This document shows positions 46,663-56,136 of a stretch of 64,000 bases of DNA, piece after piece; position 1 is the stretch's first letter; every line of letters starts with the position of its first letter. This stretch comes from Sphaerosporella brunnea. Its lineage: Eukaryota > Ascomycota > Pezizomycetes > Pezizales > Pyronemataceae. The stretch spans positions 1-64,000 of the forward strand of contig VXIS01000180.1 of the NCBI GenBank assembly GCA_008704415.1, given 5' to 3'. Position numbers and translations under genes: made by a program. Below the pieces are notes generated by a model. It was not told where the DNA came from, did no database searches, and saw only the letters and a program-made list of their open reading frames with translations.

Positions 46663-46799
46663 CTGAAGGCTGCTACACAAGGCGCGGATATGGCCGCCTC
46701 GCTTCACACGCTGGGTTCCTACACATTTTCGCGCACGCGAGTGTCGCGTTGCAGCGCAGAAGCGACGCAGTTACCGAGAGGGAGCTGGCAAAGTGACGC

Positions 46800-47081
46800 A
46801 AGGTTACCCCAGGAAGCGGTACAGCTTCACGCAAGGCTGATGATCTGTTGGCTCCGGTCAAGCTAGAGTCCGGAGGAAAGAGCGAAAATGTTCACCACGT
46901 TGACAACGTGTTCCCACGATTGAAGCAGGTGTTCGCTAACGAGAATATCGGGGTAGTTTCGGCTCACGTTGCCACTGTCTCTGCCCTGGCCAATGGCGAT
47001 CTCAAGCAGCAGCGTCAGCTGGATATGCAGGCGCTGTTTGAGGTCCGGCGGCGGCTCATCGACGTGAAGGAGCAGGACTAG
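46800..47081 (+). CDS. Hypothetical C-terminal exon beyond the solo LTR
   Basis: The frame is open from the TGA near 46797 to TAG at 47079-47081. It encodes a hydrophilic, helix-prone end: NVFPRLKQVFANENIGVVSA, then ANGDLKQQRQLDMQALFEVR and RRLIDVKEQD. There is no good ATG at its start, so it reads as the last exon of a gene whose earlier part is upstream, perhaps across the solo LTR (which would then sit in an intron or have broken the gene). Family not recognised. Confidence 0.35.
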   Translation, partial: KVTPGSGTASRKADDLLAPVKLESGGKSENVHHVDNVFPRLKQVFANENIGVVSAHVATVSALANGDLKQQRQLDMQALFEVRRRLIDVKEQD

Positions 47082-47912
47082 GATCTGGGAGATGCATGGG
47101 ATTGGTGGCTGTTTTGCTTCGTGTGTTCAAGTGTATTGTTTCACGACTGGTGCATAATTTAAAGGGCATGCTGATAGCTGGCTTGTGGTTGCCTATATAC
47201 ACGTTCTGGTGATCTGGGCTTTCTTCGCGTGACTGATCTATCCTTGTGGCGGGAGTTGAAACCAGCCTGGAGGAACGCTGACTGCCTCTGCTGACAGGTG
47301 GCAAATATGAAATGCGGAACAGGGTTGCGGACCAGCACTGAACCTTCATATTTGGCAGTACGGTTGGGAAAATGAACGGAAACCCGCTATGAAGGTGCGG
47401 TGTGCTACTTTTTTTTCTTTATTGGCTGTGAAGAACTGCCATCGCAATTCTTTTTTTCATCCAACACCAGGATTCAGGTCACAGGCAAGGAGATGGCGGA
47501 ATCACACGGTATTTGACGCTGCGTACCGCAGTGATCACCGAGGTGCTGGATTCACGAGGCGCCGGACTAAGCGTCCCTTTTGCTACGGCGCACACCTACT
47601 GCTGGCTAGAAACACACCAGCCTACCCCGTCAGATGTACGCGCCTGCCTATGCTAGGTTCTCATCCCATCATTTCTGCTGCTCACTGGATTCGCAAGTGT
47701 CCAGACGTCCACCGCTAGACATGATATGATGTGCAGACCTTCGAGGTTTCGGTCAAGACTCCGCCTGGTTGACCGACTGCGCTTGAGTTGTGAGCAAGAC
47801 GTGACTCTGCGCCCTCACCGCTGCCAACAGGGTGATCCGTCGCTCTTGTTGCGTTCCTTCGATGATCAGGTGAATTGCACAGTCAAACGTGTTGCTGCGA
47901 TCGTTAAATTCC
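47082..47912. other. No recognisable feature
   Basis: Short ORFs only (up to 109 codons), no motif. Confidence 0.4.
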
Positions 47913-48843
47913 CGGTAATCATGCAGCATGCCCCCGTCCGAGGGTGAAATTTGCCGGATACCCTGAACCCAAGGGCTTATGTAAGTGAGGAAGACTCGCC
48001 GTGCAACTGCTAGTAGGTATTACCTCTGCAGTCGTGTCACTGCTGGATACGATACACACCCGGGGCCTTGCCACTCCCTGCTCCCTCGACTCGCAAAAAC
48101 AATACGGTCCTACCTGCATCAGATGTGAGGCCATGACCAACGCTGTTGCATGGCTGCATCTTGGCTGTACCCTTTTCATCATATTGGGCAAGCCAACAAG
48201 GGCCGGCCATTGAAATTGCCTGACGTTGCGCTGGCGCGCGCAGCCATTTTTTTGGTGGCTGCCCTTGAGGCGCGCGAGTCAACGGTGCATCGCAGTTGTC
48301 GAGCGGACGCTGGTTGCACGGGCACAAGGAATACTGGGGTTCTGAAATCGCCTGCAGCTACAGGTCCGGGCCTCCTGCAGGGCTTGAAATCGACGCCCAT
48401 CCTGTTGGGTCGCAGTCGAAGAAGGCAGTTTCCTCAACCCTGGCAAGCGAGTGGGCATTCACAGGCCGCCTTGTTGCCACGCTGGAGTCGGAAGGCCCGG
48501 CGATCCATCGCTTTGTGCCACATGCCGTTCGGCATATCTAACACCGCTCTGCAAGGAGGAGAGCGTTGGCAGTTTCTGGTGGCACAGCTTGGGCTGGCTT
48601 GGCATTGTAGTTTGGCACATCAAAGGCTTTCGTAGGAAATCGTACTCTGGGAGGGGTATGGAGAGCGGGGGCGGGGGGGTTGCTGGGGGATATTTTTTTT
48701 GGAGCGGTGCAACAGATCACGGTAGCGACCAATACGAGCGAAACCCACGCAAGATAGTTGGCGGTATCCGACATGAGTTTTTGGGTCGTGCGTATCCTGC
48801 AAAACCTTTCAGCCTTGGACGGGGGCATGCCGCGTGATTACCG
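47913..48843. mobile_element. Unclassified element with long terminal inverted repeats (931 bp)
   Basis: The left end (47913 on) and the complement of the right end (to 48843) match at 25 of the first 27 bases (CGGTAATCA.GC.GCATGCCC..) and remain similar for about 60 bp. The flanking 9-mers TTAAATTCC and TTGGATGCC agree at six positions, an uncertain target duplication. A plus-strand frame of 161 codons (48150-48635) lies inside without a recognisable domain. MULE-like by repeat length and possible 9-bp duplication, but not proven. Confidence 0.6.
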
Positions 48844-49996
48844 TTGGATGCCTCGATCGTGCCGGCCGCCGCTGGTTGGATTGAAGCATCGTTTGAGGCT
48901 GGTCGATTGCGTTGTTGGACACTATGAGATGTCACCCCAGGTGGTCCCACTGTGCCAGCGAACATTCATACCCAGCTTGAACATTGGCACCTGTAATTGT
49001 CTCTACGGGCACCAGTCCTCCTGGGGTACTTCCATGTTGTCAAATGTGAGAGCCTATCAGCGGCCGGACAATCGTTGCTGTCATTCCAGAGACCCAGTCA
49101 GGCTGTTGACAACAACCACTGTTATCGGTGAGTAGAGTGCCGGCGCCGGGTTGTCGCAACAAGCCGATCCACGCGGAGACCAATATGCACAGACTGCGCT
49201 GGACACGACTTGCGCTTGCCAACCCCGTATTCGAGGCTGCGCTTGACATGTTGGACGCCGCTCCAGCTTTCTGCTTTGGCTGTCTTTTGACAGGAATCAC
49301 TGTAGTCGACGATTCTACGGCAGACATGGTTGCAGCTGGAACGATTCATGTGTGCTCGTTCACTTGTTTGAGTAGTTTAGCTATGGGGTCTGCCGCCTGT
49401 CCGCTATGGCCTCGGATCGTAAAAAAGGACGGAAAGGTGTTTCAGCATCCAATGACAGGTTGAAAAGATAAGGAACTGGCAATAAGGACGCGCAGGTGCA
49501 CGTCTTCCGTTCTTAACGAGTGTATGTGAAATGGATATTGTTCAGAAAGTCATCGGGGGCCAAGCACGCACCCGGATTCTTCCCCTACCTGTCCATCAAA
49601 TTCTTCGCGGTTCTCATCTCCCCCCTTACATCGACACTCAGTGACTAGAAGATAAAGTTCCGCGTTTGACACACTCAGAACAGCTGTCCCGATGGTGGCG
49701 GTGTTGCCGTTGTCACTCTCTCAGTGTTCCTGGCCAGAAGTTAACCCACCAGGGCTGCGCGAGCGGTGTATTGACATCTGCAGTTGAGGAGGTGGGACGC
49801 CAATCCCTCTTGACGGTTGCATTCCGAATCGTGGTGTCAATGGCAGTGTTTGCAATCCGTTCATCATTGTCAATCACTTTTGCCGTTTGGAATAGCAGCC
49901 TTGGCCCCAATACCGCCACTTCGGCGACCTCAACTCATTCATGCTGGACCCAATCATCCCTTACAAGCACACCCCTCTTGTGTTACTGCCCTCACA
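48844..49996. other. No recognisable feature
   Basis: Short overlapping ORFs on both strands. The last 300 bp are probably the upstream region of the HNH gene; the frame of that gene is open back to 49817 but does not look like protein before 49997. Confidence 0.4.
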
Positions 49997-50839
49997 ATGC
50001 AAGATCGTACAGATTCACACCGTTTCCGTCACATCGAGGAGCAGGACGCCGCCAAAGACAAACGCGCAATGTCCCCGCCACCAGCTACACAGCATTCCGC
50101 GACTTGGCCGCCACGTTCGGGCGGCCCATCGATCTCATCAACCTCCTTTCGGGAGCCGGCTGCGATAGCGCGTAGCGTTCTGGCACTGCGAGATGGCGGC
50201 GAGCGCTGCTGGGTTTGTGGGAAAACCTTCACGGGCATTGAGGTGGCGCATCACGTCTCCGAAGATGAGGTCGACGCCGATCGGTTCCGGCAGTATCAGA
50301 AAGCACCGTTCAATCTCCTGGTGGAAACTACGCATCCGACGCACCGCTTGAATCTGATCCTGCTGTGCACGAACCACCACGCGCGAAGGTTGCTGCCGCA
50401 CGTGTTGAGATGTTGAACAGGACAGTGCCCAGCGCGAGTGAGGTACGGACACCCACCTTCCCGCATTCTCCTACCGTACGTTAGCCAGCTGTACCGCATT
50501 CACATCCTCGACATAGAGTCTATGGGCGTTACAAGCAGCGATAATTGCTGCGCCGCCAGGCACTGGGGCGGCAACCCGCTCACGGTCATTCTCAAAGCCA
50601 TGCTCGGCGCATTCCCGATCTCAACCGCCATGCCAACCGCGATCAAACAAAAACTGTTGCAGCCCCTGGATTTGTATGGCCACGCGCCGCCACCAGCCAG
50701 GAAGGTTGTGCACCACGACCACTCCAACGCCGAAGACGATGAGCTCTCCAGCTGCCTGGCTCCTACGTTGTTCTCTGGCACAGTTCCCGCGCGCAAACGC
50801 GGACCGTCGGCGCCGGAGACGCGGTTAAAGTGCGTGTAG
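49997..50839 (+). pseudogene. HNH endonuclease-domain gene with one nonsense codon
   Basis: From the ATG at 49997 (context TCACAATG) one frame runs 281 codons to 50839, broken only by TGA at 50414-50416. The HNH finger is clear: ERCWVCGKTFTGIEVAHHV (CxxC and the His pair) and THRLNLILLCTNHHAR (Asn, then C-x-N-H-H). After the stop the frame continues with ILLPYVSQLYRIHILDIES and GGNPLTVILKAMLGAFPIST, which resembles the C-terminal half of fungal HNH-domain proteins of this type. The N-terminal part may also be disturbed: a neighbouring frame reads TSYTAFRDLAATFGRPIDLI. The domain binds and cuts DNA in the family; the role of the fungal members is not known to me. Confidence 0.65.
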
Positions 50840-52888
50840 CCTACTACCACTACCGCGTGGTCCCCACACTGCCAATTATACCCGCCTGGTCTGTTTTCCG
50901 AGCTGTGGCAGTTTGGCCCCCAGTTTTCAGCGAATGATGTTGTGCGCTGTCTGGCGTGTTGATTCTGGCGGTTTGGCTGGTGGCGATGGAGCAAGTGCTG
51001 CATAATAGCCTCAATAGAGGCTGGCACGACCTGGACCCCGTTGACTGACAGGGTGTTCTCGTGATTTGCGTGGTTGACTTCTCTGCCACGGCTGCAGACT
51101 TCACGAACTCCCAGATTCTTCAAGCAGAACTCAATATCTCCCAGATTCTTCAAGCAGAACTCAATATCTCCCATCTGATTTTGCCCAGTACCTGAGATGA
51201 ATTGCAAGTATCAACGTGAGGAAGCGCGGATGGCAGACGGGCCCGCAAACGCGGCGCTCACTCTCAAGCAAGCGAACAATGGACGCTAGATCGCCATAAC
51301 AGCGCACGCCGAGCTGCTGTTCAGACCCTCAAAACTCGTGATGAATGGTAATTTGCTGTGGGTTATAATTCATAGTAACGGCTGTTTACTCCTATACCTA
51401 CTCCAGGGCAATTGTGTAGACTTCACGGTCGGTAGCATGAATGGTAGAGGAACATTGCGGTAAAAGGTTACCAAATTTTCACAGCTTGGATCCCCGTTTC
51501 ACGGAATTCTACTGCTAAGAGGAATGATCATATCACTGCGGTGGTGCACGGCGGAGGTGTTGCGGAGCGACGGGATGGCTACTACGTCGTGTGTCACTGG
51601 ACAGTCTCGGAACTTACGCGCTTGAGGCGTGCAACCAGAACAGACGATATAGCCTCTACTTCGGTAGATGTCTGGCAGGCAGCAGTCAATGCGAGCATTC
51701 AGCAAGGCGGCCAAGGTGCCAATCGTTAATAGCGGCGATTCACAGTACTCGTACAAAATGGCGGTGACAGGATTTTCATTAGAAATAGCTAATGCCGGCA
51801 CATTTGCAGCCTGGGGCGCAGCGTAGCTGACCGTGCCTATATATTTCCGCTTAATAACAGACCACTTGCAACGCAGATTCCTAAGGATGGTACTCTAATA
51901 TTCCAAACCGGTTGCAACCCTTTGTGTATGCCTAAAGGTCAGTACAGCCTGAAGCCGGGCGGGACCAGTGATTTTGGTTGATGCAATATTCGAGGAGAGT
52001 ACCAAGCCCTATTGATACATCACTTTCCGCACGGGTCAGAAGAGGCAATCCCTCGTTGACGGGTTGGTGTTGCGTTGTGGTCCTCATTCGGGTCATGCGT
52101 GCGCTGCGAGCGAAACTGCCGTTGCGCATGACAATCCAACCATCTCTGTCCGAGTTGCGTGGTAATATATTCGACTTCTCAACACGGCCGTTTTTTAGCA
52201 CTGCGTGCCAGATCCATACCTCCATATCGAGCTGGCGGTGCCGTATCGATCCGCAGGCGCGTCCTATGGGAAATTGCACCTGCAATTGCAATCTTGCCGA
52301 CACAACAATGCTCGCAGTCGTTTTGAACCATCGCCGAAGATCCACTCGTGTGTTTAACGTCAGCTTTATCTCAAACCCACGATGAAACCCGATATCGTCC
52401 CTCCCCAGCTGTGCCAGCTACTTCCTAGAAGACGATCGGGCGGATAATGTTTGGTGATCATAGGCTGTGCACTGTTTGCCTCACCCTTCCTATCGGCCAT
52501 CACTGGTCCCAATGTCCGCCGACAATCGAAGCGGCGGTTTCGAAGAGTTTCATATCACAGTCAACTCGATAAATATACCAGATGCTGAACAAGGGAGAGA
52601 AGGAATAGACCGCGCGCAAACTGAGGATGACAACAAATCGGTTATTGGGACTGATGTCGGAGAACAGCAGCAATCGATACTACTAGTCTGAGGGGTGCAT
52701 CCGCGGAGATGGCAATAGGGATTGATACATCCAATTGTTTGTGTATGTATGATTTTGAGAACGCGGCTTTTGGGCCATATCTCATCATCCCCCGCTTTCA
52801 GGACTGCTCTACGGGTAAACCCCCGCGATAATCTGGGGTGCAAATCAATGTGGAAGCCAATTTTGCCGTAGACACACCTGACCGTCAC
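50840..52888. other. No recognisable gene; one 30-bp direct duplication
   Basis: Short ORFs only, apart from a minus-strand frame (50500-51207, 235 codons) that overlaps the HNH gene antisense and shows no domain. 51111-51170 is a perfect 2x30-bp duplication listed separately. Confidence 0.4.
51111..51170. repeat. Perfect 2 x 30-bp tandem duplication
   Basis: The 30 bases at 51111-51140 (beginning CCAGATTCTTCAAGCAGAAC) are repeated exactly at 51141-51170. In the minus frame this doubles the ten residues GDIEFCLKNL. Exact identity suggests a recent slippage event. Confidence 0.95.
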
Positions 52889-53595
52889 CAGGGGTGCCAA
52901 TAGAGGTGCCGGCCCGCGGAGCAAACGGGGCCCCACAAAGTAGGCCTGGCTCGGGGGCGTATTCGGCTGGTCGGATAGTCTCCGGGCGACGTTGTCCATG
53001 TCTGGATGCCTGACAGGCGCCTTTAAGTGCCGGTTGTGCCGGTATGTCGATTGTGCCGATCAGGGGGCAATCTCCGAACGCACTGAGTGGTTGAACCCCA
53101 AGTATCCTCGCCGGTTATCGGTATCCCACGACACCGTCTACGGGTGTTTGTAGGCCGTGCCGTTTTCGTGGTCGCCGAGGACGTATTGATGTGGCGGTCT
53201 CATTTCCGCGTAGGAAACGCAGGACTATTGAGTGAAGGCTCTGGGCAGCGGCGTTGCAGGCCTGCTGGGAAAAAATCTGCCCTGGATGGAAGTAGAATTG
53301 AACGCCATGCCTGCTGTGTCAACGGAGGGCGAGCGCATTTTCGGTGGGTATGTACCTGCTACTCTTGTTATTTCTGCAGGGAGAAATGGCTAACTCCGAG
53401 TACTCTGATGGCACAGGTCGATACACAATTACTGATCAGCGAGCTTCCTTCCGCAACCATGTCATTTAAGCACTCCAATGCCTCAAGTGCGGGGCGCGTC
53501 AGGCTTTTGTGTATGGTCCAGGCTCGCAGATCGAGAAGGTCGAACGTATGTTGAGGGATTGGGAAACTCGGGCAGCGGAGATGGAATGACTGGTG
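52889..53595 (+). mobile_element. hAT-type MITE family 1, copy E (degenerate)
   Basis: Starts CAGGGGTGCCAATAGAGGTG and follows the family loosely (GGAGCAAACGGGGCCCC). About 600 bp later it encodes FVYGPGSQIEKVERMLRDWE and TRAAEME, the same segment as in copies C and D. The right terminus could not be found, so the end is approximate. Confidence 0.5.
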
Positions 53596-55655
53596 CTTTT
53601 TGGGTGGAATGATTGCAGGTTGTGGGGGACTCAGTGTGACGTCCTTAAGGGATTCGTCTGTCATTTAAAACAATGATAGATAGTTCGGGTTCCTGGCAGG
53701 CGCGGCGGGTGACTGCATGTCATGCAGCCCATCCGGCGCCCCTGGGCACCTGGAGCTCGATCCAAAATGCCTCTGATTCCTGGCCGGCGCAAAGAGTACG
53801 CTATTTTTTCCACCGGAAGAGGAAGGCGAAGGTGAGGCGGACGAACACGTCACCTTCCAATAAAACTGAAACAACAATCGACGCATCCGGGCGGGGTTCG
53901 TGGTGCGGGAACACGCGTCTGCAGTGCCGAACGAAGACGGGTTGAAGTGATCCCAGACTGTGTTTCCCCGAAAGGGCACGGACAGAAATACCCTCGTATG
54001 TCGGCGAAACGACCCGGTATTCTCGCTTGATAGTCGGAATACGGACGCCGCGTTTTGTCGGCCGATTCATGAAAAACCGAAACCCTGGCCAAAATCAGAC
54101 CAGTTCCACTGATTGCGGCGAAACGGAGCCCAAACAAGCCCGCTACGTCGGGGGAAATGCGTCGTCGTGGAATGTGGGAGAGGTGAGGTTGGAATGTACA
54201 TAACGTCGGCAAACACTCTCTCCAGAAACGCTTCCGGTTTCAGGTTGGAAACAGAGCGCGCGTGTTGAAAACGGTGGACAAGTCCCGATGCTGGAACCGC
54301 TACCGAAACTGCCGCTCATCCAAACGTCGCGATGTGCGATACGATGGCACTCATGCGCACCATCCCCGATGTTGAACCGAGTACCAGCGGCGGCTCTATA
54401 AAACGTGCGACACGCACCGACATTCAAAGATGCCGCCGTTTGACTCCGGATACCGGTGTACGTGTACCGTACCCCCTCTATTCGCAAAACCTGCATAACC
54501 CATGAGCGGGCTTCATGAATCGTCGTGACAACAGAGCGAGACACCACGTCCGCAACGGCAGCAGCAACGATGCCTGGCGCAGGCGCTGTGCTTTGCACAC
54601 ACACACCGCGCCGGCCGGCCGAGTTTGCAATCAGACCCGCAACGCGAGCCGCTGTATATCCGCATGCGTGCGCACCGCAGCCGGAGGAACTAGCGGTCCT
54701 TCCGATCGCGAGCGGCCATGATCGCGGCGCCTCGTGCTGGAATTGAAGCGACTCCGCCGCCGGCATCGAGACGAGCCGAAGATAGACAGCAAGCTTTCCC
54801 ACGCATATTTTCGTCGCAAAGGAGATGGATATAAGCCGAGTCGGCTGGAGCTAAAAGGCCGGGCCTGGGGCAGAGCCGAGCGAAGCCTGACCCTTCGGCG
54901 AGTTGAGTCGGCTGGAACCTGGCGTCAGGCTGCTTGCTCCGCTGCCGGTCAGAGCGGGGGTGGGGCGGCCAGGCAGAGCGGGAGTAGGGCGGCCGGTCAC
55001 AGCACGGGTTGCTGCCATTCAGACCACCCTAGCCGGAACGAACGCGGGGACGGTGGCCATGGTGATGGCCAGGGGTTAGTGCTGTGCACTGGGCGACGGG
55101 TCAGGGCGTGGGTGGGCGGGGCGCTGCGGGGTACGCCGGGGCAGGGCGGGGCGCACCGGGCACGACGCGGTGATCGGGTTTGGGCGGGGTGTATCGGGTG
55201 CGACCGGGAATCTCGAGGCGGCGGTGAGGTGAGACTGATGTATGTGGGTTAATGAGGGCGTTGCCCCGTTCAATCGACACACAAGATGTTCGTCTGACAG
55301 TGGAATTCAAGAACACGGCGTCTCCAGCACACACCCGGCATTACGTAATATACGAGGTGGTCAGAGTGACCACAATGCCATGGAGGGTGTTGTTTCAGAC
55401 GTTAAAGAGCTTGGGCCCTGTCTTCGGGTGTCTCGGCGTGCACTCGAGCCACTGTTATCGACTGGATCACAGTATGTAGAATTGTCCGCCAGTACGACTG
55501 TAACGTGCCCTAAGCGCCACCGTCGGCAGTGACTAGGACACTACAAGTGCAGCGACACTTGGAACCTCTTGCGTTTGACCCTCTCTCCTACGCTTCTACT
55601 TCTACTTGCTCCACGGCTTTTATTCATTTGAAACTCCGGAAGACAACACGACCAG
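53596..55655. other. No recognised gene; GC-rich tract before gene A
   Basis: The longest frame is 219 codons on the minus strand (54143-54802), without domains and with competing frames opposite. 54920-55220 is very G-rich on the plus strand (GGGGCGG, GCGGGGCG, CGGGGTACGCC words), partly as loose repeats. 55540-55655, just before gene A, is CT-rich (CTTCTACTTCTACTTGCTCC), a usual fungal leader composition. Confidence 0.4.
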
Positions 55656-56045
55656 ATGGCCGACTTGCGCACCAACTCCAAAAAACGCGCGCGTAGCAGC
55701 GACCACACTCCCCCCGCACGCCAGCAGAAGCGCCCCGCTCGCCCACTCTACAAAGACCACGAGGCGCTCTGCGCGCTCCTCGCTATCTCGCCGCGCGACA
55801 AAGTCGCAGGCCTGCTCCTGCGGCGTGAAGCACAAGACATCTGTCGCGAGGAGGGCTACGAGCTGAACCGGAACTACACCTCCTGGGAGGAGGACGAGAT
55901 GGAGAGATTGGTCAAAACAGTGACTGCGAAGATGAATGCGAGTGCGATCCGCAAGACTGTCTTTCCAGCTGCGGCTATCGATGCCCTGCTGCACAGAATT
56001 TGCTTGGATAATGTGCGCAATATGAAGACACTGAAAGAGAAGTAG
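55656..56045 (+). CDS. Gene A, first coding block: conserved N-terminal domain of unknown function
   Basis: 130 codons from an ATG at 55656 (context ACCAGATGG). A basic start (SKKRARSS, QQKRPARP) could act as a nuclear signal. Then comes a compact predicted-helical region: HEALCALLAISPRDKVAGLL, REAQDICREEGYELNRNYTS, WEEDEMERLVKTVTAKM and FPAAAIDALLHRICLDNVRN. From LNRNYT to CLDNVR it is clearly homologous to gene B at about 11300-11150 (minus). It ends at TAG 56043-56045, or an intron removes the last codons: AAT|GTGCGC at 56013 to CCAG at 56124, with a TACTGAT branch-like sequence, would join it in frame to the next block. Family not recognised. Confidence 0.7.
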   Translation: MADLRTNSKKRARSSDHTPPARQQKRPARPLYKDHEALCALLAISPRDKVAGLLLRREAQDICREEGYELNRNYTSWEEDEMERLVKTVTAKMNASAIRKTVFPAAAIDALLHRICLDNVRNMKTLKEK

Positions 56046-56136
56046 TTAGCAAGCGATCCAGCTGTGGGTGATCCAATCGCTGCGAGATCCTTCGCTGCTC
56101 GTACTGATATCCACGTGAAACCAGGACGCTGACCCC

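Noticed and set aside
50500..51207. A 235-codon minus-strand frame with a duplicated GDIEFCLKNL
   Set aside because: More than half of it is antisense to the C-terminal part of the HNH gene, which is the better-supported reading; the duplication is a DNA-level event.
54143..54802. A 219-codon open frame on the minus strand
   Set aside because: No domain, signal or repeat; open plus-strand frames overlap it. Possible but not supportable as a gene.
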